Notes under the pieces: model-generated | The model's input: the letters and a program-made list of their open reading frames with translations, nothing else | Told to the model about the DNA's origin: nothing | Database searches by the model: none | Assembly: GCA_001574975.1 (NCBI GenBank) | Contig: KQ965734.1 | Location: forward strand, 511,831 to 575,830 | Origin: Gonapodya prolifera JEL478 | Taxonomy: Eukaryota > Monoblepharomycota > Monoblepharidomycetes > Monoblepharidales > Gonapodyaceae | Direction: 5' to 3' | Length of the DNA stretch: 64,000 nucleotides | Part shown: positions 48,541-58,505 of the stretch, one piece after another | Layout: every line of letters begins with the position of its first letter | Numbering within the stretch: the stretch's first letter is position 1 | Position numbers and translations under genes: made by a program

Positions 48541-49551
48541 TCATCTCCGACTGCTTGCGCGAGGATTAATCCCGCTTCCGTCCATTGCCCCCAAACTTCG
48601 CACCATTACGTCCCCACCCGCCGCGTCGAACGACTCTGTAAGCTTTGCTGCAATTATGGAAATGCAATCCAATGTGTCAATTGGATTGGCAAGACCAGAG
48701 TTCACTCGTTGCGCTTTCCCACGCACTGCCGCTGTACGGACATTGGACCCCCCCGCGCGCGCTCTCACTCCAATGTTCAAGCTCCTTTCGAACCAGGCGG
48801 CGTCTTCGACAGTATACGCCTGGAACTCGTCCACAAAGTTGTTCCCGTGATAACCCCACTCACGGAAGAGTTTCTCCACAGACTGGCGGAGTTGGCGGCC
48901 GGCGCCACCGAAGCGAACGCCAGTCACACTGGAAACGCGATCTGATGCCATGTCGTCCCACAGAGTGACAGCGATTGTTCGGTACTCGGGGCAAAGATAG
49001 AAAACCGCATGTGCAAGTTCATGACGAAGTGTTGACGAATCTCCAGAAGTGAACGCAACCACGTATTGAACCGAAGACTGGGTCATCAAAGATTCTGAGC
49101 CCCAATCCTCGTACCGGCCCTCGGTTGTGATTGCGGCCAATAACGACCGCTCGGGGGGTGTTGGTGAAAAATGATGGGCCGCATCGTCGTTCGTGACGCC
49201 GCAATATGAAGATGCCTTCCCTTCCGAGTTTTGCCCGTTGCTGAAGTCCGAAGTCGGCTGTAGGAGCTTTCGTCTTTTACGGTCTCGCAGCTCCCACCAG
49301 TTGAGAAGAACATCCATGGGGAAGTTGATGCCCACAAAAGCACTTCGTACTTTGTCTGCGGACACGGTTTTCTCGTACTCGCTCGCTGGCCGTGCCAGTG
49401 CCAGCGCCATTGCCTCTCTGTCGTCGAATGCGAGGATTACAAGGTTCGGGGAGCGGTGTGTCAGCGGATTCGCGATTGGTGCATCCAGGTGTTCTGTGAC
49501 TCGCGCATAGGACAGTCGGAACGTTCTCGGATGCGCGGGTCCAATCTTCAT
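48541..49551 (-). CDS. Putative zincin-like metallopeptidase, single exon
   Basis: An intronless 336-codon gene among multi-intron neighbours. Start MKIGPAHPRTFRLSYARVTE. The centre carries SSTLRHELAHAVFYLCPEYR, an HExxH zinc-site motif inside a predicted helix. About 60 residues later comes NNFVDEFQAYTVEDAAWFER, where the Glu of DEFQAY could be the third zinc ligand of a gluzincin. No signal peptide or membrane segment is seen, and the C-terminus is plain. I do not know a named family for it. Its divergent partner PET127 starts 57 bp away, and the glomulin-like gene follows 95 bp downstream on the same strand. The function is unknown; peptidase activity is inferred from the motif only. Confidence 0.7.
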   Translation of the reverse strand: MKIGPAHPRTFRLSYARVTEHLDAPIANPLTHRSPNLVILAFDDREAMALALARPASEYEKTVSADKVRSAFVGINFPMDVLLNWWELRDRKRRKLLQPTSDFSNGQNSEGKASSYCGVTNDDAAHHFSPTPPERSLLAAITTEGRYEDWGSESLMTQSSVQYVVAFTSGDSSTLRHELAHAVFYLCPEYRTIAVTLWDDMASDRVSSVTGVRFGGAGRQLRQSVEKLFREWGYHGNNFVDEFQAYTVEDAAWFERSLNIGVRARAGGSNVRTAAVRGKAQRVNSGLANPIDTLDCISIIAAKLTESFDAAGGDVMVRSLGAMDGSGINPRASSRR

Positions 49552-49608
49552 GCTTCTTCATGCTGCGTGGGCTTTGGTCAACTGGCCACAGCCCTAATTT
49601 TCTCACAA

Positions 49609-52366
49609 ATGTTCTCCCGAACGTGCTCGCGGACGTTGCGAGAAGATGCAGGATCTACTTGGGCCTATGGTGGAGTGATTCGGTCGTTGGGGAAAGCCAC
49701 GGTCACTCCTCGTCTGGATAGGACGAACCGCAACGTGGCCCCACAAAACGCTACTGTCGTGAATGGATCGCTGAGTCTGCAATCTGCACGCCGAGGATTC
49801 ACATCTTGTCGGTCTGCGCTCGCTGGAGCTCCACTTTCGTCCAATAGAAAGGAAAGCATCGATGACTTGTTCTCTTCCACAACTCCAAGACCTGTTTCTC
49901 GGCCCAAGAATGCCCGCCCAGCGCCCCTCAAATTTCTTTCCAAATCTCGCTCTGCCTTATTGGACAATGACGCTGCTGCCCCGAAGCCAGTCCGAGTGGC
50001 TGGTATGCAAGAGACCGACCGTTTGAAAAGTAAGTGAACGAATCCGCACAAATACCCTGTCATGGAGATTAATGTCACGACTTCGCTTTGCCTGTAGCGC
50101 TTCTCGACTCTCTTGGGTCACCGAGCCGGACCGTAATACCACGAACTGCTCGAAAACGTCGATCTCTTGGCTCAGAAGCTGCAGTCCCCTCGGCACCCCT
50201 TACTCCTCCTGCAGGATTCAAACAGGTGGATATCGCGGCATGTGCAATGTCATGTGAGTATACACGTCATACTGTGATGACTGTGATGATAAAAATCAAG
50301 CACTCGAATCTCCCATCAGACTCCAAAGAGCCCGACCATACAGTAATCCCCAGACTCTCCATGGGGCTTGAACGCGTTTTATTTCAGTGGGTGATGAATA
50401 AGTCTTTTATCTGAGTGTCCCTGAAAGGTTGTGCGCAGCTCTGGAGTCCAAGTCCTTCAGGATCCCCGCAGTCGTGTTTTCAACTTCGACCCATCACTGA
50501 AGCGCATTCCTAGGATAGAAGAGTTCGACTTCTCTCTGCTTTCCCCATTTGTACCTCCTTCGCAAGACGAGGTAAAGGACCTGTCCTGGTTATGACATAT
50601 TGGAACTTTCAGGCATGACTTGCCTTGCACTAGGCCTTACATAAATACGGGAACAAATGCGGTGCCCGTTATGTCGCATCTACGTCCTCAGCTGGCTCAG
50701 CTCTTTCTCAGTTCGTTTTGAGTGTAACCGACCATAGGGACATTGATACGTCGGGAATGTCGATGGCGTTTTTAGGCGAGGTGAGCGTGGTTTCCTGGCC
50801 TGTCGTTATTAATCCCATCAAAAGTATGATGGAATATTTATTAATTTCCTCCTCAAGAGTCGGAAACACACTAGAATGATTCGTGCACCGTGTTCAGTCT
50901 TGCTACATTGGATTCCGGAGGAGGGGATATATGCTATGGATGCCGAAAAGCCTGAGGATGAGTCATTGGGGGATACCACCCTCAGTCAGCTGGTACGTTA
51001 CTTTTAAACTGAACATTATGAGCATCTTATTGCTATGAAAAAATTTGATACGCAGGGAAACGTGTTAGAGAAGAAGTTGACACTCTCTAAAGAAGAATTC
51101 GCCGGGTATCTTCTGACTGAAGGGGGAGCCGCCAAACGACCAGAGAATTCGGAGCGAACGAATGATTCGTTCCATTATGGAAAGGTGTGTGGTGGTGATC
51201 GTCCGTGATCAATAATGAATCGCCCCCAAAATACAACTTTTGCAGTTTGGTAGTTTCTTGCTGCGTTCCCAGATAGATTGTCACCACCCATCGGTACGAT
51301 ACCTGACTGTTTCTCAAATCTTTTCCATTAATGAAGACAACGTCGCGCAGCTCCCGAAAGGCACCTTCGACATCAAAACCCGGGCCACTCAAATGATACG
51401 AATGGATCCAAAGAACCACATGAGCAATCTCGGGTACAAGCTTCAGTCCCACCGGGGAGCTTATCAATCCTACGAGCGGGAGTATTACGACATGATCAGA
51501 GGCGCCGGTTTGAAATGGAGCTTGCAGGCTAGGATTGGCGCCATGGACGGAATATTCGTGGTATGTTGTGCTGAAGTGAAGCAGAGATTTACAATCAATA
51601 TCAGTGGGCTCGTCCATACCACAATCAAGTGCCATCACAATACGGATGAAATTTTTGGATTTCAATACATTCCTCTGGACACAATAGATGCACTCTTGTT
51701 TGGAAGCTCTGAAATAGCCGAACAATCGTTTCTGGCAAGTTTAAGAATGTTGGAAGATTGTTTGAGCGAAGTCACGGCGAAACTACCCCAGCATGTGGGT
51801 TCCTTTTCACAAGAATTCGTTTGTGAAAAAAGACCAATGAAGTCGCATTGCAGACTCTTCGACTCACATTCCGAACTCGAGAGATGCCCTTCCCCCGGCC
51901 CCAATCTTTGAGTATCTTCGTAGAGGCGGTGGAATCCGATGATGACACCAGCGTCAGCGCCTCGATCCCCAAAGAAATCAGGAAGTATAAATTGGAATGC
52001 TACACAACGCTGAACGGCAAAAGACGCTTGCGGAAAACGGAATCCATTGCTGCTTTGGTGGATGGTGAAAACAAGAGGGTTGAAGTATACTCAAAGCTCG
52101 TGGACGAAACAGAGACAATGAATGCTGCTGAGCTTATGAAGGAGTACCAGAGCGCGAGGAAGGAATGCGCTAATTTACGAGATGCCATGCGAGCAGCAAG
52201 TCCGGAGGAAGAGGCAAGGCGGAAGAATTTTATGGAAATTTTGCGGAAAAGGTATGTGATTATCGTTTTCTTCGCTCAATTGTGTTTCCACTCAATAAAT
52301 ATGCGAATTAGGCATGTTTGGCAAGGTGATGACTCTGACGAAATGCAAAGGAAAATGAAGTTGTAA
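49609..52366 (+). CDS. PET127: Mitochondrial RNA-processing protein Pet127
   Basis: Pet127 acts with the mitochondrial degradosome in 5' processing and turnover of mitochondrial RNA. ATG 49609 gives MFSRTCSRTLREDAGSTWAY, an Arg/Ser-rich, acid-poor start typical of mitochondrial targeting. Conserved blocks: VLQDPRSRVFNFDPSLKRIP, RIEEFDF, SAGSALSQFVLSVTDHRDID, IRAPCSVLLHWIPEEGIYAM, DAEKPEDESLGD, SKEEFAGYLL, YGKFGSFLLRSQIDCHHP, GTFDIKTRATQMIRMDPKN and YEREYYDMIRGAGLKWSLQA, RIGAMDGIFV. The GTFDIKTRA segment matches the D-x-K core of a PD-(D/E)XK nuclease-like fold proposed for this family. The C-terminal part is a charged helix ending DEMQRKMKL at 52366. About ten introns. Confidence 0.9.
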
Positions 52367-52877
52367 ATTAACCTTTTACAGGAACATAATGATATGTAGA
52401 ATTTAGCAGAGAAGACGACGGGATCAAAATGGGAAGGTGCCCTGCTGCGCCACATGAGGCACATTGAGCTCAAAAGGAAAAAACGGAAGCTCCTTTTCTT
52501 TCGAACAAACCACCACTCTTCGGTGGAATAGACTTGTTAGAGCCCCTGCTAGACTTGGATAGAGCCATAGGTGAGTTCATGAGCTCTCCTACCCTGGGAA
52601 CGACGAACCTTCGCCGCCGGCGTTGGTCCGTCTGTTCAAACGCACCCCACGTGCTGCTGAGACCGTGCCAAACGCTAAGAGGATCCCCGTCACGATTGAG
52701 CACTTTGTCATCATCCTAATGGAATGAATCCTTTCACTCTTTGCGGCGGTTGCGGGGTTCAGCTTGCATGATGTGCTGATTTTCTCCTTCCTCTTTTCCA
52801 CCATCAATCTGCAGATTTGGCACAATCTTTCGTGAACCACTCCCAGTTCTTTCGTTGTCCCAGTTTCTGTACAAGGA
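52367..52877 (+). promoter_or_regulatory. EF3 upstream region with possible 5'-UTR intron
   Basis: 511 bp before the EF3 start codon. GTGAGT at 52571 and TCTGCAG ending at 52814 could delimit a 244-nt intron in the 5' leader, longer than coding introns in this window and common in strongly expressed elongation-factor genes. The last 63 bases are pyrimidine-rich. A small minus-strand frame near 52730-52620 (MMTKCSIVTGILLAFGTVSA) has a hydrophobic start, but nothing else supports a gene. Confidence 0.35.
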
Positions 52878-55800
52878 ATGCCTCCTAAAAAGAGCAACGC
52901 TCGAAACGCCAGCCTCCTGAAGGAAGCTGTCACCAACGCCGGTCGTTCCGACACAGCCTCAACAGCCCGGGAAGGCTCAATCGCCGCAACGTTTGTTTCC
53001 GACTCGGACTCCTCTACCACCGCCTCTGGACCTGTTGACGAGAAGGTCGCCGCTGTTGCGGAACTCATTACCACACTCACCACGAATGCCGCATCGGACA
53101 AGCGTCAATCAGCCGCCGACGACATTGCGAAGTTCGTCGAAGCTGAAGGAGTCGCGCAAATGGTCAAGACTAAGATCCTTCACGGGATCGCTACGGGACT
53201 CCACAACACCAAACAACCCGTCGCGCGGGAGGGTGCCATCACGGCTATCGAAACTCTAATTAAGAGCCCCGTTTCGAAGCAAATTGAGCCCTATATGATC
53301 ACGTTCATTCCGGTACTTCTTGAGCGCTTGTCTGACAAGGTATGGTGGTCGCACGTTCTTTCTTGCATTCTCCAACTGAATTATGTCCCCTGTTGTAGGC
53401 CAAGACTGTCTGCTTGGCGGCGGACTCTGCTTTGAAGGCATTGATTACCAGGCTCACTCCTTACGCCACGAAGCAGGTACAGTTCCGCGGGATTGGTTTT
53501 CACATTTACAGACACCTGACCCCTCGTTTCAGGTGCTTCCTCTCCTCCTTGCTGGTATCGAATACAGCCAAAAATGGCAGACCAAGGTTGGAGCCTTAGA
53601 GCTGATGCAGAGCCTTTCCAAGACCGCACCTCGCCAAATGACAACGGCGGTGCCGGATCTTGTGCCCCCACTTTCCGAAGTGATGCACGACACCAAAGCG
53701 GAAGCAAAGAATGCGGGCCGCCAGACGATGGAGGCCATTTGCGAGCTTATCAACAACAAGGATATTGAAAAATTCATTCCCGCTCTTATCGTGAGTTCTT
53801 TTTTCAGAAACTGTTCTTATGAAAAGTTGTTCATGAAAGTTATCTTAGGACACTATCGCAAACCCGGAGAAAGTTCCCGACACTGTTCACCTGCTCGGTG
53901 CGACAACATTTGTGTCTGAAGTCCTTCCCCCAACCCTCGCAATCATGGTTCCCCTCTTGTCGCGAGGGCTGAACGAACGTCAGACGGCTATCAAGCGCAA
54001 AGCTGCGGTTATTATCATCAACATGTGTAAGCTTGTCGAGAAGCCGCAGATCATTGCGCCTTTCCTCCCGCGCCTGCTGCCAACTCTCGAGAAGATCCAA
54101 GACGATGTTGCCGATCCCGAGTGTCGCCAAGTCTGTCAAAATGCAACCAAGATCCTCACCAAGGTCGGAATTCCCGCCCCTGGCACCGTCATGGATGACA
54201 GCTACGAATTCAAGAAGTTGGACGATAAGGTGCGTTTTCAAAAAATTAAGTGTCGGCTATGCGATAACCATCTCAACCATCCTTGTCGTCCTAAGGCTTT
54301 GGCATACCTGAAGAAAGCCATTGGTCACCAGCAAATCACAGAAATTCCAGAGGCCTATCGTCCGGTCCTAGAGTACCTGGAACACATTGCAGCTGCCATG
54401 GTTGCCGATGGAAACATGGACAATGACGATTGGAACGGTTCCATCATTCCCACCCTGAAAGCTTTTATTCCTACCGAAGGCACAGTAACAAACGCTGTCA
54501 AGGAGTTCCGGGAGCTTTCCTTCGGTTCAAATGTCAAGGAGGCTGTCGCTGAAGAGGAGGAAGATGACGCGGAAGAACTTTGCAACTGCGAGTTTTCTCT
54601 CGCGTACGGTGCGCGTGTCCTTCTGAACCGCACCCACCTGATTCTCAAGAGGGGTCATCGATATGGGCTTACTGGTGCCAAGTAAGTCAACTCGAGGTTT
54701 CGTTGCTGTGAACCCTTCTGACTTGGCCATGTTTTCCACATACTAGCGGGTCCGGAAAGTCCACCTTGATGCGCGCCATTGCCAACGGACAGGTCGAAGG
54801 TTTCCCTCCTGCAGACCAGCTCAAGACTGTCGCTGTAGAACACGACCTGGACGGTGCTCACGAGCACGACAACAAGGAAGTGCAAGCCTTCGTTCTCGAG
54901 GACCCGGTCTACGCCCACTTGCCCAAAGAGACTGTCGTCAATATGCTCGAATCTGTCGGCTTCAAAGGCCCCATGGCCACCAGACCAGTCGGTCAACTAT
55001 CTGGGGGTTGGAGAATGAAGCTCGCCCTCGCCAGGGCTATGCTCCACAATGCCGACATGTAAGTGGAACCTCTTATGTTAATGAGGACGAACCTCACCAA
55101 ATGTGCTTGAAGTCTTCTTTTGGACGAACCGACAAACCACTTGGATGTAATCAACGTGGCGTGGTTGCAAGACTACCTCATCGGTTTGAAAACTGTAACG
55201 TCGATCATCGTGTCGCACGACTCCAGCTTCTTGGACATAGTGTGCTCTGACATCATCCATCTGGACAACTTCAAGCTCAAGAGGTACCGCGGTAACCTCT
55301 CCAAGTTTGTGGAGGCAGTACCCGAGGCCAAAGCTTACTACGAGCTCGGAGCTGCCCAACAAACGTTCAGATTCCCTGAACCTGGTATGCTTGAAGGAGT
55401 CAAGACCAAGGAAAGGGCCATCCTCAAAGTCCAGAACGCCGTGTTCCAGTACCCTGGAACGGACAGGAGACAGCTGAATGGCGTGACCTTCCAGTGCTCG
55501 CTTGGATCCCGCGTTGCTGTCGTTGGACCTAAGTATGTTTCTTTTCGCTGCTTGTCAATGTGATAGTACTAGACTGATGTTGCCTTCACCGATGTAGTGG
55601 TGCCGGCAAGTCCACCCTCATTAAGCTACTTTGCGGTGTCATTGAGCCCGACAACGGTGTTGTCTGGCGCCACCCCAACCTTCGTATTGCCTATGTCGCC
55701 CAACATGCCTTCGAGCATATCGAGAAGCACACCAACCTTACTCCAAACCAGTACATCCAATGGCGTTACCAAACCGGTGAAGATCGTGAGGAGATGGAAA

Positions 55801-57064
55801 AGGCTGCCCGCCAGATCTCCGCAGAAGAGGAGGCTGCGATGAAAAAGGTTCAAGTTATTTCTGGGGAGAAGAAGGTTGTGGACTCAGTCATTGGCAGGTC
55901 AGTTTTGCAGATGATTTTACCTGGGAATGTCTCATTGCAAAGGCCCTATCTTGGACAGACGCAAGCTGAAAAACTCGTACGAGTATGAGGTCTCCTGGGT
56001 CGGCAAGCTTTCAAATGAGAACTCTTGGCTCCCCCGAGACACTCTTATCGAAATGGGCTTCCTTAAGAAGGTTCAAGAAATTGACCAGGCAGAGGCAGCC
56101 AGACAAGGTCTTGCTCGGTACGTAAATGTGTGTCTTGTTCCAAGCGTTGTATAACAGCAATGTTTTTTCCCTAGGCCTCTGACCCAAAAGGAAATCGAGA
56201 AGCACCTTTCCGACGTCGGTATCGATTCTGAAATCGGCACGCACTCTCACATTCGCGGTCTTTCTGGAGGTCAGAAGGTTAAGGTAGTAATCGCTGGTGC
56301 CATGTGGCAACGTCCTCACCTTCTCGTCCTCGACGAACCGTACGTACTCGCAATGTTATCTCTTTCTCAACCGTCGCTACATTAAATTTTTTCCTTGTTT
56401 TCCTCGATAATTCCACCTGTTGCCACCTTCAACAGAACCGTAAGTGACATCGTTTCGAAATGATCAAATAGTGTGATAACCTGTTTTGTTTTGTTATCAG
56501 AACTTCTTGGACCGAGACAGTTTGGGTGCCCTGAAGACTGCAATTGACGCTTACGGCGGTGGTGTGATCATGGTCACCCACAGCAGTACGTATCTTCTGG
56601 CGAATCTTGTTCGATATGAAACCTGAGCGTATTTGGCTTCCCTCCACCCTATTCAAATCTCACCCCCGCCAAATTCTAGGGGAGTTCTCCGAAGCCATCT
56701 GCAAGGAAGTGTGGAAAGTGGACAACGGGGAGCTGACTCCAACTGGTCACAACTGGGTTTCTGGCCAGGGAAGCGGACCCAGGCTTGAAGATAAGAACAA
56801 GGACGAAGAAGTCTTCGATGGTAAAGTTCTTGTCTGTTCGATTTTTAGGACAAGCTCTAAGTATCTTTCGACCTCAGCGTTCGGCAACAAGATCGACGTC
56901 GCCAAGCAGAAGAGCAAACTCTCCGGTAAGGACCTTCGGAAGAAGCGAAAAGAGCGCGAAGCCCGCCGCAAGGTATGTATTTGATTTTGGTGATTTCACT
57001 CCTGGCACTCAGAATTACACTGTTGCTTCAGCGTGGTGAGGAAGTGTCTGATGACGACGAGTAA
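52878..57064 (+). CDS. TEF3: Translation elongation factor 3
   Basis: EF3 is the fungal ribosome-bound ABC ATPase that helps release E-site t[23 protein letters not shown] and a Ser/Thr-rich leader precede HEAT repeats ([20 protein letters not shown] to about 54220). A four-helix part follows ([20 protein letters not shown]). ABC1: [69 protein letters not shown]2: [30 protein letters not shown], the chromodomain-like insert [39 protein letters not shown] and a Walker B that reads [16 protein letters not shown] only if a 4-nt exon is included. The basic tail ([20 protein letters not shown]) ends VSDDDE with TAA 57062-57064. It has about a dozen introns, unusual for so heavily expressed a gene. 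Both nucleotide sites look intact. Confidence 0.97.
56436..56439 (+). other. TEF3: 4-nt internal microexon of EF3
   Basis: The previous exon ends GACGAACC at 56339, followed by donor GTACGT. The next large exon begins AACTTCTTGGACC at 56501. Direct joining gives a frameshift. Between them, CAACAG ends at 56435, then AACC (56436-56439), then donor GTAAGT. Including AACC restores the codons for Pro-Thr-Asn-Phe, exactly the conserved DEPTNxLD of Walker B and the D-loop. The flanking introns are 96 and 61 nt. Confidence 0.8.
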
Positions 57065-57360
57065 ATTGAAGTCAGTAGGGCGTTTGCTGTTGCACTGGTC
57101 CTCATTTTTAGATTACAATAATAGATGACATCCATTTTTTACCGACTGAGTGGTGAACGAACACAGAAGTAACTGAAAAATAACGAAGGGGGGTTGGGGT
57201 CGCTTTCCATTTCAATACTTTTCTGGAAGAGTTTCCTCTTTATTCACCACCTCCAACTACCTCTCGTCCTGGAGTTCCCAAGGTCTGGGCTACAACAACG
57301 ATTCAAATTCTACATCTTTTTCCGCTTTGGCTTGGAGAAGCGGTTGGATTCCAGTGACGC

Positions 57361-58317
57361 ATGTCCTCCGCTGGACGAACTGTCTCACATGCCCTATCGC
57401 CAAGACCAGATGGCCAGAATCGACGGGGAGGTGCGCCTACAAATGCATGGGCGGGTGGCGCACCCCGGGATCCCGCTCGTGGGTCCACTCCTCCCGTGAG
57501 AGATAGACCTCTATCGGGATCTTCTCCTGGTGCATCATCGGGATCTCGGTCGACTGGAATCGCTTCACCCTCTTCTCCCAATCCAGCCTGGAGCAGCCAA
57601 TCGGCGTGGGGTGGGACTCGGGAGCGCAGAGATGACAGTGGGGAACGAAGTGACAAACCACATGGACGTGAACATTCACAGGCCACTGGCGCTGGCAGTG
57701 GCGGAAGTCACCCTCCATGGCCAGGGCGTGGTCAGCATTGGGGAGAAAAGAGCGGCTCGGGCGCGCAGTTGGTCAGGAGAACATCTTCAGGAGCAACAAG
57801 CACTGGAGTCCCCGGGCAATTTGATTCAAAGGCTGCCCATGCCTTTTTGAGTGGGGGTAAGAATTATGGTAGAGCTGTTAATACCAGTTGAGGCTTTTTG
57901 ACCTTCCCCGTTGGTTTGGATGCAGCTTTTGGAGAGGTTTGGGAGCGAGCACATAGTCTGGAAGTCCGTGAAGATGGTAGGTTGCGGAAAACATAGACTT
58001 CCTTGCAATCGGTTTCATATTGTCTCTTGCTTCAGACAAACCTTCCGTTTTTCAACCTTTCGCGTCAGCGTCATCACAATCATCCGTCGTTGTGGTGAAG
58101 GGACCTGTGAATTGGGACAAATGTGCGTTGCGCGTTCTTGCATGCGTGAAGAGTGTATCGCGTTCCCAACATGTCGTCAATTGTTCAATATCCAGCTGAC
58201 CAGTTCATCACTGCCTCTGGAATCTCCGTCGCAGATGCTCTTCGTAAAGTTGCGAAAGCGTACGAGGTGGAAGGAAAGTCCAACGAGAGTTCCCGAAAGG
58301 AAGTAAATGGTAATTGA
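57361..58317 (+). CDS. Unknown Gly/Ser/Arg-rich protein
   Basis: A gene of about 250 codons in four exons that I do not recognise. Exon 1 is low complexity (MSSAGRTVSHALSPRPDGQN, GGAPTNAWAGGAPRDPARGS, TGAGSGGSHPPWPGRGQHWG). It ends with a more ordered SKAAHAFLSG. Exon 2 is short (FGEVWERAHSLEVRED), exon 3 reads KPSVFQPFASASSQSSVVVV and KGPVNWDK, and exon 4 gives SDQFITASGISVADALRKVA, KAYEVEGK and the stop at 58315-58317. The consistent splice joins in one frame support a real gene. The RG/Trp-rich disordered half suggests an RNA-associated protein, but no domain proves it. It lies about 300 bp after EF3 and converges on ADE4. Confidence 0.6.
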
Positions 58318-58505
58318 GAACCATCAAAACAATTGTAAATAAAATGTGTGACCGTCGCCAATAACTACGTGTCTTTCTCCAAGGGTATAAAGCTAATACA
58401 GAAGAGTGGTCTTTGACAAAGCGTGTACGCCGTTCTCTAGGGTTTCGATCTCCAGTTGCTGGAGAGGGGTTTCAGTTTAGTCATCGCGTGGGACTGACGT
58501 GGAAC

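Noticed and set aside
48310-48945. Plus-strand open frame of about 210 codons opposite the zincin and glomulin-like genes
   Set aside because: It is the antisense shadow of two well-supported minus-strand genes and shows no protein-like pattern.
52470-52736. Small minus-strand frames with a hydrophobic start (MMTKCSIVTGILLAFGTVSA)
   Set aside because: Only about 41 codons, no family resemblance, overlaps the likely EF3 leader; not enough to call a gene.
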